46,677 nt of DNA from Lachnospiraceae bacterium (GTDB lineage Bacteria; Bacillota; Clostridia; Lachnospirales; Lachnospiraceae): assembly GCA_016284175.1 (NCBI GenBank), contig JAEEOJ010000116.1, forward strand, positions 1-46,677. The letters are read 5' to 3'. The notes beneath the pieces were generated by a model, which was not told the origin of the DNA, did no database searches, and saw only the letters and a program-made list of their open reading frames with translations. Made by a program: the position numbers and the translations under genes. Shown here one piece after another: positions 26,738 to 35,604 of the stretch. Every line of letters starts with the position of its first letter. Position 1 is the stretch's first letter.

Positions 26738-27973
26738 ATGGGACAATTTTTGGAATACGTAAAAATTGCATATAAGAGTATTACTTCCAATAAAGGTCGT
26801 ACATTTTTAACCATGTTGGGAATCATTATAGGTATCTCTTCCGTCATAATGATTACGGGCTTAGGAAGCGGCGTAAAAAACGCACTTGACGGAGCGCTCG
26901 GAGATCTTTTCAAGGGACAGACCTATATTTATTCTTCAAACGGCGATGAATACATAACCGTAAATGATATTGAATATATCAAGGAAACCGTACCGGATCT
27001 TGCCGTATGTTCTATTGAAGAATATTTGGGCGGAACTGCCACTTCGGTTAAAGGCGATTTCAATGTTCAGTATTACATGGTAAACGAAACATATGAAAGA
27101 TATGCCGTTGAGGGACTGCTTCACGGAAGATATTTTACCGAAGATGAGTGCGACAGAGGCGACAATGTGGCTGTTATCAGTGAAGAAGGAGCCAAAGCAT
27201 TTTTCGGAAGTACGGATGTGGTAGGTCAGACGATTCTTGTGGATTTAGGTTATGATATCCTGCTTGAATACCGCATTGTCGGTGTAAGAAAAGCCAAAGA
27301 TTCGCAGCTTATGAACATGGTTAATATGATGGGAACCCCTACCATAAAACTGGAAGTTCCTTATAAGCACTTTGTTAATGAAACGGGAGAAACATGGCCG
27401 ATAGACAGTTTATATTCCATGCTGATTTCTTCCGACTCTCCGGAAATAAACGAAACACTCAAACGTATCGTTAAGATACTGGAAGCAAGACATGATGTAA
27501 GAGGTGAAAACTGTTTTACGATTGACTCTTTTGACTCTTACATGGAAAAAATCAATCAGGTTATCGGATATATAACTATGTTTGTAGGATTTGTATCTGC
27601 GATATCCCTCTTAGTAGGCGGTATCGGCGTTATGAACATTATGCTTGTATCCGTTACGGAGAGAACCTCCGAAATAGGTATCAGAAAAGCGCTTGGCGCG
27701 AGAACGGGATCGATTATGACTCAGTTTCTGGCAGAAGCCGGAATGATTACGCTGGTAGGCGGTATAATCGGAGTTATATTAGGCTACGGCGGTGCTGAAG
27801 CACTATGCCTTTTAGTAGGTGCTATCGCAAAGATACCGGTACATATTTCGGTAAATATATTAGTTGCTCTGGGCGCAGCACTCTTTTCTGCGGGAGTCGG
27901 ACTTTTCTTCGGAATCTTCCCCGCTAAAAAGGCTGCAGCATTAAGCCCTATTGAAGCATTAAGACAGGAATAA
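26738..27973 (+). CDS. MacB/FtsX-type ABC transporter permease, copy 1
   Basis: 411-aa permease. One helix near the N-terminus (KGRTFLTMLGIIIGISSVIMI) is followed by an extracellular domain of about 230 residues (MacB_PCD type). Three C-terminal helices contain GGIGVMNIMLVSVTERTSEIGIRKALGA, the FtsX signature. AGGAAAG lies just before the ATG. The gene is separated by only 2 bp from a close paralogue, suggesting a heterodimeric permease driven by the ATPase at 24175-25071. Confidence 0.92.
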   Translation: MGQFLEYVKIAYKSITSNKGRTFLTMLGIIIGISSVIMITGLGSGVKNALDGALGDLFKGQTYIYSSNGDEYITVNDIEYIKETVPDLAVCSIEEYLGGTATSVKGDFNVQYYMVNETYERYAVEGLLHGRYFTEDECDRGDNVAVISEEGAKAFFGSTDVVGQTILVDLGYDILLEYRIVGVRKAKDSQLMNMVNMMGTPTIKLEVPYKHFVNETGETWPIDSLYSMLISSDSPEINETLKRIVKILEARHDVRGENCFTIDSFDSYMEKINQVIGYITMFVGFVSAISLLVGGIGVMNIMLVSVTERTSEIGIRKALGARTGSIMTQFLAEAGMITLVGGIIGVILGYGGAEALCLLVGAIAKIPVHISVNILVALGAALFSAGVGLFFGIFPAKKAAALSPIEALRQE

Positions 27974-27975
27974 TA

Positions 27976-29217
27976 ATGGGCAAATTTATAGAATACTGCA
28001 AAATTGCATTTTTCAACATAAAATCAAATAAAGTCAGAGCCTTTTTAACAATGCTCGGAATTATTATCGGTATATCTTCGGTAGTTGCAATCGTAAGCTT
28101 AGGAAGCGGATTCAAGAAAACCATCGACAAGGAACTCTCGAGTCTGGCCGGTAATACTTTGGAAGTTTATTCCGTAGGTGAAGTTGAATTCAATGATGAA
28201 GACCTGGAAGCTTTAATGGCAAAAGAAAAGCATATCCTGGGAATCACACCCGTAGTACCTTTAATGGGCGAAGCATCATACAAGGATTTAAACTCATATT
28301 CCGCACAGATTAAAATGGGAAATGAACTCATGGATCAGGCTTCTAAATACGACCTTCTTTACGGAAGATATTTTACAAAAGAAGAATTTGATCATATGGA
28401 AAAAGTCTGCATCATAGATAAAAGTTCTGCCAGAAAAATATTCGGACACGAAGATGTTGTCGGAATGACGGTGGATCTCTTTTACGGAAGAAACAGAAGA
28501 GGCGGAACATTCAGAATTATCGGCGTAAGAGATGATAACTCTTCTCAGATGGCAGATTTAATCATGGGTTCCGGAAGTGCTGAAACCAAATTTGAAGTTC
28601 CTTTTACATCATTCATTGATGCAATCGGTCTTTCCCAGTACGCAATCGGCTATTACGATCTCATAATCATTCTGGATGATGCGGACAATGCAAGCGATGT
28701 ACTGGCTCATACCAAAGCAATTCTTGAAGCAAGATATGATATACGTGATCAGAACCAGATAGCAGTTATAGACTACAATGCTATCTTCTCGGTTATAAGT
28801 TCATCACTTATGATGGTTACGCTTCTGATTATGTTAGTTGCGGGAATATCGTTGTTCGTAGGCGGTATCGGCGTTATGAATATCATGCTTGTATCGGTTA
28901 CAGAGCGTACAAGAGAAATCGGTATAAGAAAAGCGCTCGGTGCGAGAACGGGCTCCGTGCTCACACAGTTTCTGGTTGAGGCCGGATCGATATCCTTACT
29001 CGGCGGTGTAATCGGAATTATTTTGGGACTCGGCGGAGCAGAATTTATATGCTTCCTCATTTCCAATTTTTCCGGCTCCACGTTAGTGGCAGACTTTAAC
29101 CCTTTCTTTATCCTTGGAATCGCACTTTTCTCAATGTCGATAGGTGTGTTCTTCGGAATTTACCCTGCCCGAAAAGCAGCAAAGTTAAGCCCCATCGAGG
29201 CGCTTCGAAGAAGGTAA
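27976..29217 (+). CDS. MacB/FtsX-type ABC transporter permease, copy 2
   Basis: 413-aa paralogue of the preceding permease with the same layout: first helix in KVRAFLTMLGIIIGISSVVAI, a large extracellular domain, and three C-terminal helices with GGIGVMNIMLVSVTERTREIGIRKALGA. Transmembrane parts are nearly identical between the copies while the outer domains differ widely, as expected after duplication and divergence of substrate-facing regions. It is the last gene of the operon and is followed by an intrinsic terminator. Confidence 0.92.
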   Translation: MGKFIEYCKIAFFNIKSNKVRAFLTMLGIIIGISSVVAIVSLGSGFKKTIDKELSSLAGNTLEVYSVGEVEFNDEDLEALMAKEKHILGITPVVPLMGEASYKDLNSYSAQIKMGNELMDQASKYDLLYGRYFTKEEFDHMEKVCIIDKSSARKIFGHEDVVGMTVDLFYGRNRRGGTFRIIGVRDDNSSQMADLIMGSGSAETKFEVPFTSFIDAIGLSQYAIGYYDLIIILDDADNASDVLAHTKAILEARYDIRDQNQIAVIDYNAIFSVISSSLMMVTLLIMLVAGISLFVGGIGVMNIMLVSVTERTREIGIRKALGARTGSVLTQFLVEAGSISLLGGVIGIILGLGGAEFICFLISNFSGSTLVADFNPFFILGIALFSMSIGVFFGIYPARKAAKLSPIEALRRR

Positions 29218-29250
29218 CCTTTTGCTTTTTCATAAACTACATCCCCTTTT

Positions 29251-29281
29251 AAAACAGAGAGTATTTGCTCTCTGTTTTTTT
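29251..29281 (+). terminator. Intrinsic terminator after the ABC export operon
   Basis: Stem AAAACAGAGAG (29251-29261) and CTCTCTGTTTT (29268-29278), loop TATTTG, T run through 29281. The azlC -10 box begins within 5 bp of the T run. Confidence 0.85.
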
Positions 29282-29282
29282 A

Positions 29283-29291
29283 TGATATAAT
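29283..29291 (+). promoter_or_regulatory. Extended -10 promoter of azlCD
   Basis: TGATATAAT at 29283-29291, that is TGN followed by a consensus TATAAT. There is no good -35 box; the -35 position falls inside the preceding terminator stem-loop. The expected transcription start is about 29298, two bases before the azlC ATG. Confidence 0.55.
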
Positions 29292-29299
29292 ATTCGGGT

Positions 29300-30016
29300 A
29301 TGAGCGCATTCAGAAAAGGAATTACAGACGGAATACCCATTGGACTCGGATACCTCGCGGTATCGTTTTCTTTTGGCATACTCGCAGTTGCAGGCGGACT
29401 TAATGTCTGGCAGGCAACTCTTATTTCGATGACCAATTTGACGAGCGCAGGCCAGTTTGCAGGCCTTACAATTATGATTTCGGGCGGAAGCATAGTCGAA
29501 ATGATAATATCGCAGTTTATTATAAACTTAAGATATTCTCTTATGTCGATTTCGCTTTCGCAGCATATAGATAAAACCATGAAGCTACCGCAGAAACTCT
29601 TCTTCGGAGAGTTCCATACGGATGAAATATTTGCGGTTTCGATGGGACGTCCCGAGAAACTCGGAAAGACATATTTCCTCGGAGTAATCATAGCGCCTTA
29701 CATAGGATGGTCGTTAGGAACATTTCTTGGTGCAGTATGCGGCGAAATACTTCCCGCAATGGTTGTAAGTGCACTCGGCGTTGCACTGTACGGAATGTTT
29801 ATCGCAATCGTAGTTCCTCCGATGAAACATTCGTGGAAGATGAGCATCGTGGTAGGCCTTGCGGTAATAATGTCGGTATGCTTTGCGTATGTGCCGGGGC
29901 TGAAAAATGTGTCGTCGGGCTTCGCGATAATTATATGCGCGGTACTCGCATCGCTGTTCGGAGCACTGGTTTTCCCCGTAAAAGAAGAAAAAGATTTAAA
30001 GACAGAAAAAAATTGA
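29300..30016 (+). CDS. azlC: AzlC-family branched-chain amino acid export protein
   Basis: 238-aa integral membrane protein of the AzlC/LIV-E family, the large subunit of an exporter for branched-chain amino acids and analogues. N-terminal FRKGITDGIPIGLGYLAVSFSFG and LTSAGQFAGL are family hallmarks, with about seven hydrophobic stretches. The partner AzlD follows 13 bp later. No ribosome-binding site precedes the ATG, which lies 9 nt after the -10 box, suggesting a leaderless transcript. Confidence 0.9.
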   Translation: MSAFRKGITDGIPIGLGYLAVSFSFGILAVAGGLNVWQATLISMTNLTSAGQFAGLTIMISGGSIVEMIISQFIINLRYSLMSISLSQHIDKTMKLPQKLFFGEFHTDEIFAVSMGRPEKLGKTYFLGVIIAPYIGWSLGTFLGAVCGEILPAMVVSALGVALYGMFIAIVVPPMKHSWKMSIVVGLAVIMSVCFAYVPGLKNVSSGFAIIICAVLASLFGALVFPVKEEKDLKTEKN

Positions 30017-30029
30017 TTTTGGTGAATAA

Positions 30030-30356
30030 ATGGACTGGTTGGTATTTTTCAAATATCTCATATTGATGGCCGGCGTAACATATCTTATAAGAGTGCTGCC
30101 TTACGTTTTTATGAGAAAAGAAGTAAATAACAGATTTTTCAAGTCGTTTTTATCGTATATTCCGTATACGGTTCTGGCAGCCATGACTTTTCCCGCCATT
30201 CTTCATGCGACCGATAATATTTACAGTGCACTTGCGGGACTTTTAGTAGGTATAATTGTAGCGCTTTTCGAAAAAGGACTTCTTGTCGTTGCGCTTTCTT
30301 CATGCGTTGCGGTACTGCTCATTGAAATTTTGCAGAAGTTTGTACTTCACTTATAA
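30030..30356 (+). CDS. azlD: AzlD-family branched-chain amino acid transport subunit
   Basis: 108-aa membrane protein with four hydrophobic segments. The start LMAGVTYLIRVLPYVFMRK and the segment FLSYIPYTVLAAMTFPAIL are characteristic of AzlD/YgaH. It is the small obligate partner of AzlC. GGTG precedes its ATG at 7 nt. The gene ends 3 bp before the stop of the convergent gene on the minus strand, so no room exists for a dedicated terminator. Confidence 0.9.
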   Translation: MDWLVFFKYLILMAGVTYLIRVLPYVFMRKEVNNRFFKSFLSYIPYTVLAAMTFPAILHATDNIYSALAGLLVGIIVALFEKGLLVVALSSCVAVLLIEILQKFVLHL

Positions 30357-30359
30357 AAG

Positions 30360-31925
30360 CTATTCCGCTTTAACGTAAACCCCGGTTCCTCCGAAGGATT
30401 TAATTCTTTTAAGATTAACAAATCCGTTGAAATCAACATTTTCTTCCCACGGGAAAAAGCTGTAGTCAACAACTACGGCATAATTATCTTCCGCGGCAAT
30501 CGGAAGTCCGTTATATTTCTGATAATAATCCCTGACAAAACTCTTTCCGTCACCATGCACAACCAGATAATTAACTGTCTCACTCTGATGTAAAACACGA
30601 CAGTTCTCGGCCCTCTGATTATCATCGAGGAAGAAGACTGTATCTACATCGAGTTCTTTGCAGTAACTGATTATTTCTTTTAACTCTGCGTGTTCGTCAA
30701 CATTCTTAAAAGACTGAATACCCGCAATATTTAAATAAACAAGAACCAGCAATCCGAAGACGGCAAGAGTAATCTGCTGTCGTTTTTTTAATCTTTCCAG
30801 ACCATCTAGAAGGAGTTTCGTCATAATGCAGAACATAGGAATCAGACCGATAAGATGATAGCGGTATTCAAACGTATCGGCGCCGTAGCGTGTATCGGTA
30901 ATGCAGAGAATCATAAAATTCCAGACGGTAATTGAAGCTCCTAAAAGAAGGAACAGATCTTTTTTGTCTTTTATGAAAAGTATTATTGCGATAATCAGAA
31001 ATACGATGAGGGAAAGCGTTACTCCCAGTTTTATGAGCAGTTCTATGCCTTCCGAAGAAATAACCTTTAATTCTGAGGATGTGGTAGCCGAGCCCAGAAG
31101 CTGGAAAAGCCCGAAGAAGCATTTTTGAATATTGTTCCAGAGATTCTCAACGCGCACAAAAACCATACCGTTTCCCTTTGCCGTCTGAGCCTTCGTGTTA
31201 AGAAGTATTCCGATTAAGCTGCATAAAACGGTGCCTGAGAAAAGTATGATTTCATTCTTTTTTATTTTCTCGGAATTGAAAAACTTATATGCGGAATATG
31301 CTAAAAGAAGCGGAAGAAGTCCGCAGACAAATACATAAACTCCGCTCGAAAAAGAAGTTACAAACAAAAGGATAAGATAAAGAATAAAAGCGACTATAGA
31401 TTTTACATCCTTTTTCTCTTTCTTTTCGTTTCTTAAGTGAAGCATAAGGCCTAAAAGCAGAATCGGAACCGTAACTTTTATGCAGTACTGTGCTCCGATG
31501 TAAAATAACATATTGTAGTAATCCAGAGCGCCGACCGTGTAGGGTATAAGCAAAAGATTCAGAGTAAGGATGGGATATATTTTTTTAATGCCGTCAAACA
31601 GGTAAAGAATCGAATATGATAAAAGAGCGCAAAGAAGTATATTGGATAAGCCTAAGGACAGATAGATATTGCGTGTAATCAGATAAATCGGAAGGGCGAA
31701 AAAAGCCGTGCTGTCAAATTCCAGAGTTGAAGGGTAAACCCAGTCCGGAATCAGCAGCGATTTCTCTTTGACAATCATCATGATATGATTCATGATCATA
31801 CCCGCGTCACTGTCAAAATGCATTTTAATCTGCGTCAGATTGACAATTATCAGAAGCAGAAACTGAAGAAACAGTATTACAGAAAACAAGATTTCAAAGA
31901 CAGAGAAATTCTTTTTCCGATTCAT
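30360..31925 (-). CDS. Polytopic membrane protein, GT-C glycosyltransferase-like
   Basis: 521-aa protein with about eleven to twelve hydrophobic segments and a C-terminal soluble region of about 100 residues. A first extracellular loop (about residues 30-75) contains acidic residues (DSDAGMIMNH) and is reminiscent of GT-C fold mannosyl- or arabinosyl-transferases. No decisive motif is visible, so the activity is tentative. The ATG at 31925 is preceded by AAGGAG at 5 nt; the upstream in-frame start has none. It lies alone on the minus strand, convergent with azlCD. Confidence 0.6.
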   Translation of the reverse strand: MNRKKNFSVFEILFSVILFLQFLLLIIVNLTQIKMHFDSDAGMIMNHIMMIVKEKSLLIPDWVYPSTLEFDSTAFFALPIYLITRNIYLSLGLSNILLCALLSYSILYLFDGIKKIYPILTLNLLLIPYTVGALDYYNMLFYIGAQYCIKVTVPILLLGLMLHLRNEKKEKKDVKSIVAFILYLILLFVTSFSSGVYVFVCGLLPLLLAYSAYKFFNSEKIKKNEIILFSGTVLCSLIGILLNTKAQTAKGNGMVFVRVENLWNNIQKCFFGLFQLLGSATTSSELKVISSEGIELLIKLGVTLSLIVFLIIAIILFIKDKKDLFLLLGASITVWNFMILCITDTRYGADTFEYRYHLIGLIPMFCIMTKLLLDGLERLKKRQQITLAVFGLLVLVYLNIAGIQSFKNVDEHAELKEIISYCKELDVDTVFFLDDNQRAENCRVLHQSETVNYLVVHGDGKSFVRDYYQKYNGLPIAAEDNYAVVVDYSFFPWEENVDFNGFVNLKRIKSFGGTGVYVKAE

Positions 31926-32043
31926 GAATGCTCCTTTCAAATACTTTTGAAGGGGTTGCAAAATACAATTAAAATGTGCTTACAAAAAGAATCGTAACAA
32001 AATATATTTAGGGTGTCAAATGCCTGTTGAGATTTGTTTTTTA

Positions 32044-32072
32044 TTGTCGCATTTTGCAATAAATGTTATAAT
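32044..32072 (+). promoter_or_regulatory. Promoter of nadE-cysE
   Basis: TTGTCG at 32044-32049, a 17-bp spacer and consensus TATAAT at 32067-32072, with TG one base before it (extended -10). The start codon at 32141 has GGGAG upstream. Confidence 0.7.
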
Positions 32073-32140
32073 GGTTTTCGTTAAAAAACGGAGTGTTTTC
32101 CAATCCTTATATTAAGGGATTTTAAATGGGAGAATGAAAC

Positions 32141-32902
32141 ATGGAAAGAGTTGAAAATACGTTAGACAGGGAAAAACTTACAAAAGCCATGAACGGCTGT
32201 ATCGAATGGATCAGAGAGTTTTTTGAGGAGAACGGAAAAGGCTGTAATGCGGTCTTAGGTATATCCGGCGGAAAGGATTCATCCGTTGTAGCTGCACTTT
32301 TAGTTGAGGCACTCGGCAAAGACAGAGTCATCGGCGTTCTGATGCCAAACGGCGAACAGGCTGATATCGATATGGCAAAGCTTTTGGTAAACCACCTTGG
32401 CATTAAGTATTATGTGGTTAATATAAAAGAAGCGTATGACGGAATTATCAATGCGTTTCCCGAAAACCTTGAGCTGTCCAGTCAGACTAAAATAAATCTG
32501 GCTCCGCGTATCAGAATGAGTACTGTATACGCAGTTTCTCAGAGCGTGAACGGACGTGTTGCAAACACCTGCAACCTCTCCGAAGACTGGGTGGGATATT
32601 CAACCAGATACGGTGATTCCGTAGGTGATTTTTCGCCCTGCTCACATTTTACGGTACAGGAAGTAAAAGAAATCGGACGTATACTCGGACTTCCCGAAGC
32701 ACTTATCGAAAAAGCTCCGAGCGACGGACTCTGCGGCAAGACAGATGAAGACAATTTAGGCTTCACCTATGCGGTACTTGATAAATACATAAGAACGGGC
32801 GAAATCGAAGACGAGGAAACAAAGAAGTTAATCGATTACAAGCACAAAATGAATTTGTTTAAGCTTGAGGTAATGCCTTCATACGAACCCAAGTGGGATT
32901 AA
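32141..32902 (+). CDS. nadE: NAD+ synthase, ammonia-dependent
   Basis: 253-aa N-type ATP pyrophosphatase that amidates deamido-NAD+ to NAD+. The P-loop reads [15 protein letters not shown], followed by [38 protein letters not shown] is the substrate/ATP site of NadE, and [19 protein letters not shown] closes the active site. No glutaminase domain is present, so it should use free ammonia or a separate donor. The serine acetyltransferase gene follows 14 bp later. Confidence 0.93.
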   Translation: MERVENTLDREKLTKAMNGCIEWIREFFEENGKGCNAVLGISGGKDSSVVAALLVEALGKDRVIGVLMPNGEQADIDMAKLLVNHLGIKYYVVNIKEAYDGIINAFPENLELSSQTKINLAPRIRMSTVYAVSQSVNGRVANTCNLSEDWVGYSTRYGDSVGDFSPCSHFTVQEVKEIGRILGLPEALIEKAPSDGLCGKTDEDNLGFTYAVLDKYIRTGEIEDEETKKLIDYKHKMNLFKLEVMPSYEPKWD

Positions 32903-32916
32903 AGAAAGAGAAAAAT

Positions 32917-33693
32917 ATGAATACAGGATATGTCAATTTAAAACAACAGGTTACAGAATTAATCGGATATATAAGAAGTATGCTTTATCCGGAAATCTTC
33001 GGCGAAATGGGTTATAAATCCACCGAAGCTTTAAATTCCGAGGCGCATTCCGCGCTTTGCGACATGCTTGCAACCGTTTGCGAAGAAGATACAAATACAA
33101 GAGATCTTGCGGATAAGTTTTTTGCAAAACTTCCCGACATAAAAGCACTGCTTGATACTGACGTACAGGCTGCTTACGAGGGAGACCCCGCAGCAAAATC
33201 CACCAAGGAAGTTATGCTTGCATATCCCGCGTTCGAAGCTATAAGCATTTTCAGAATCGCACATGAATTATACGAACAGAAGGTTCCCATCTTACCCAGA
33301 ATGATGACCGAGTACGCTCACAGAACCACAGGTATCGACATGCATCCCGGCGCAAAAATCGGACCGTACTTTTTCATCGACCACGGTACCGGCGTTGTTA
33401 TCGGTGAGACCACAACAATCGGCGAGCGCGTAAAACTTTACCAGGGCGTTACACTCGGTGCGAAGAGTTTTGCAGTCAATCCTGACGGAACCCTCGTAAA
33501 AGGTATAAAGCGTCATCCCGACATCGGAAACAATGTAGTCATTTACGCCGGTGCGACTATTTTAGGAGGAAATACTTCTATCGGTGACAACTGCGTCATC
33601 GGTGGTAATGTATGGCTTACACATTCCGTGGATGCAGGAAGCACGGTTCTTGCAGCGCATGAGCGAAATGAGATAATCTCGAAAGAGGAATAA
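32917..33693 (+). CDS. cysE: Serine O-acetyltransferase
   Basis: 258-aa left-handed beta-helix acyltransferase that makes O-acetylserine from serine and acetyl-CoA for cysteine synthesis. An N-terminal helical domain (about 1-140) precedes the hexapeptide repeats. Active-site elements are [21 protein letters not shown] and [15 protein letters not shown]; later turns are [16 protein letters not shown] and [14 protein letters not shown]. This matches the long EpsC-type enzymes of Clostridia. The ATG at 32917 is chosen because the GTG at 32893 overlaps nadE. Its stop precedes the SAM riboswitch-metK unit, so sulfur genes are adjacent. Confidence 0.92.
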   Translation: MNTGYVNLKQQVTELIGYIRSMLYPEIFGEMGYKSTEALNSEAHSALCDMLATVCEEDTNTRDLADKFFAKLPDIKALLDTDVQAAYEGDPAAKSTKEVMLAYPAFEAISIFRIAHELYEQKVPILPRMMTEYAHRTTGIDMHPGAKIGPYFFIDHGTGVVIGETTTIGERVKLYQGVTLGAKSFAVNPDGTLVKGIKRHPDIGNNVVIYAGATILGGNTSIGDNCVIGGNVWLTHSVDAGSTVLAAHERNEIISKEE

Positions 33694-33720
33694 ACAGATA
33701 TAAATAACAATTATATTCTA

Positions 33721-33749
33721 TTGACACGAACGAATAATAAGAGTAATTT
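33721..33749 (+). promoter_or_regulatory. Promoter of the SAM riboswitch-metK unit
   Basis: Consensus TTGACA at 33721-33726, a 17-bp spacer and TAATTT at 33744-33749. The expected transcription start is about 33756, 15 nt before the aptamer. Confidence 0.75.
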
Positions 33750-33770
33750 ATAAGTGTTAAAAAAATCACG

Positions 33771-33921
33771 TCTCTTATTCAGAGTGGTGGAGGTACATAG
33801 GACCGTTGAAGCCACGGCAACCCCTTTTAGGAAGGTGCCAACCTGAGCGAGCAATCGAACAATAAGAGGACTATGCAAAAATGAAAATTTTATGCCCGGT
33901 CCTCATGGATTGGGTTTTTTT
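33771..33921 (+). promoter_or_regulatory. SAM-I (S-box) riboswitch controlling metK
   Basis: The P1 helix pairs CTCTTATT (33772-33779) with AATAAGAG (33861-33868). Inside are the conserved S-box elements CAGAGTGGTGGAGG, GCCACGGCAACC, AAGGTGCCAA and a final GAGCGAGCAATCGA segment. The expression platform can be read: GAGGAC (33866-33871), part of which belongs to the P1 3' arm, is complementary to GTCCTC (33899-33904), which overlaps the 5' arm of the terminator. Bound SAM holds P1 and frees the terminator (off); without SAM the antiterminator forms (on). This gives feedback control of SAM synthetase. Confidence 0.95.
33895..33921 (+). terminator. Riboswitch-controlled terminator
   Basis: Stem CCCGGTCC (33895-33902) and GGATTGGG (33907-33914) with G-U wobbles and loop TCAT, followed by seven T (33915-33921). 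It is the off state of the metK SAM riboswitch. Confidence 0.85.
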
Positions 33922-33961
33922 AATGGTTTATAGGCTTAGATTTGATATAAAGGAGAACAAA

Positions 33962-35149
33962 ATGGAAAGAAAAATTTTCACTTCAGAATCGGTTACCGAA
34001 GGTCATCCCGACAAGGTCTGCGATGCCGTTTCGGATGCAATTCTTGATGCGTGCATGGCAGCAGATCCGATGAGCCGTGTAGCATGCGAGACAACAGTTT
34101 GTACAGGCTTCGTACTTGTTACGGGCGAGATTACAACAAAGGCAGTTTTAGACTACCAGAAGATTGTCAGAGAAACAGTTAATGAGATCGGCTACAATGA
34201 TGCAAAGACAGGTTTTGACGGAAACACATGTGCAGTATTCGTAGCAATGGATACACAGTCTGCAGATATCGCTATGGGTGTTGACAAAGCTCTCGAAGCA
34301 AGAAATGCAGAGATGAGCGATGCAGAGATTGAAGCAATCGGTGCAGGCGATCAGGGTATGATGTTCGGTTATGCAACAAACGAGACCGATGATTATATGC
34401 CTTACCCTATTTATTATGCACACAAACTTTGCCGTCAGCTTACCAAGGTTCGTAAAGACGGAACACTTAAATATCTTCGTCCTGACGGAAAGAGCCAGGT
34501 TTCTGTAGAATATGATGAAAACGGCAAACCCGTAAGATTCGATGCTGTAGTTCTTTCAACGCAGCATGATGAGGATGTTACCCAGGAACAGATTCATGCA
34601 GATATCAAAAAGTATGTATTCGATGAAGTTCTTCCTAAGGAAATGGTTGATGAGAACACCAAGTACTTTATCAATCCCACAGGACGTTTCGTAATCGGCG
34701 GACCTCACGGTGACGCAGGTCTTACGGGACGTAAAATCATCGTTGATACCTACGGCGGATACGCTCGTCACGGCGGCGGAGCATTCTCAGGAAAAGACTG
34801 CACAAAGGTTGACCGAAGCGCAGCATACGCAGCAAGATACGTTGCAAAGAACATTGTAGCTTCAGGTCTTGCTGACAAGTGTGAAATCCAGCTTTCCTAC
34901 GCTATCGGCGTTGCAAAGCCCACATCAATTATGGTTGATACATTCGGTACAGGCAAGATTGCAGACGAAAAGATCGTAGACATCGTAAGAGAAAACTTTG
35001 ACCTTCGTCCCGCAGGAATTATTAAGATGCTTGATTTAAGAAGACCTATTTACAAGCAGACCGCAGCATACGGCCACTTCGGAAGAAACGATTTAAATCT
35101 TCCCTGGGAGCAGCTTGATAAGGTTGATGTTTTAAAGAAGTATCTGTAA
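33962..35149 (+). CDS. metK: S-adenosylmethionine synthetase
   Basis: 395-aa enzyme forming SAM from methionine and ATP. Signatures are [16 protein letters not shown] near the start, [12 protein letters not shown] and [19 protein letters not shown]. The C-terminal [17 protein letters not shown] and length are standard. The ATG at 33962 has AAGGAG at the proper distance; an in-frame ATG at 33881 lies within the riboswitch expression platform and is rejected. Expression is set by the SAM-I riboswitch directly upstream. Its stop codon shares bases with the first ATG of dut (TAATG). Confidence 0.97.
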   Translation: MERKIFTSESVTEGHPDKVCDAVSDAILDACMAADPMSRVACETTVCTGFVLVTGEITTKAVLDYQKIVRETVNEIGYNDAKTGFDGNTCAVFVAMDTQSADIAMGVDKALEARNAEMSDAEIEAIGAGDQGMMFGYATNETDDYMPYPIYYAHKLCRQLTKVRKDGTLKYLRPDGKSQVSVEYDENGKPVRFDAVVLSTQHDEDVTQEQIHADIKKYVFDEVLPKEMVDENTKYFINPTGRFVIGGPHGDAGLTGRKIIVDTYGGYARHGGGAFSGKDCTKVDRSAAYAARYVAKNIVASGLADKCEIQLSYAIGVAKPTSIMVDTFGTGKIADEKIVDIVRENFDLRPAGIIKMLDLRRPIYKQTAAYGHFGRNDLNLPWEQLDKVDVLKKYL

Positions 35150-35604
35150 TGGAAAAATCTATGAAAGTAAGAATTAAAAAATTATCCGAAAACGCTGTTG
35201 TTCCGACATACGGAACAGATTACGCCGCAGGTGCGGATCTTTACGCATGCCTTGATGAAAAGATTGAGATTGCACCTCTTGAAACAAAGATGGTCGGCAC
35301 AGGCATTGCAATGGAAATCCCCGACGGTTATGTGGGACTGGTATTCGCACGCTCGGGACTTGCCTGCAAAAAAGGTCTTGCTCCTGCCAATAAAGTCGGC
35401 GTTATCGACAGCGATTACAGAGGAGAAATAAAAGTAGCGCTTCATAACCACAACGGTAGTGGCGATGCACTTGCAATAGAAAACGGCGAGAGAATAGCAC
35501 AGATTGCAATCGTGCCTTATCTTAAAGCGGATTTTGAAGTTGCTGAAAGCCTCGAAGAAACAGACAGAGGCGAGAACGGATTCGGTTCTACCGGAAAGTT
35601 TTAA
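35149..35604 (+). CDS. dut: Deoxyuridine 5'-triphosphate nucleotidohydrolase (dUTPase)
   Basis: 151-aa homotrimeric dUTPase that hydrolyses dUTP to dUMP, keeping uracil out of DNA. All five motifs are seen: AGADLYA, ARSGLA, NKVGVIDSDYRGEI, GERIAQIAIVP and RGENGFGSTG. The ATG at 35149 overlaps the metK stop. A second in-frame ATG at 35161 (MKVRIKKL) is an equally possible start, as neither has a strong ribosome-binding site. Its 3' end overlaps the convergent radical SAM gene by 4 bp through shared TTAA stops. Confidence 0.94.
   Translation: MEKSMKVRIKKLSENAVVPTYGTDYAAGADLYACLDEKIEIAPLETKMVGTGIAMEIPDGYVGLVFARSGLACKKGLAPANKVGVIDSDYRGEIKVALHNHNGSGDALAIENGERIAQIAIVPYLKADFEVAESLEETDRGENGFGSTGKF

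Noticed and set aside
26269-26913. 214-codon antisense frame opposite the adaptor and permease genes
   Set aside because: It spans the end of one clearly real gene and the start of the next on the other strand, with no motif or ribosome-binding site.
33881-33961. N-terminal extension of metK from ATG 33881
   Set aside because: It lies inside the riboswitch expression platform, and the protein family begins at [18 protein letters not shown] with a proper AAGGAG site.
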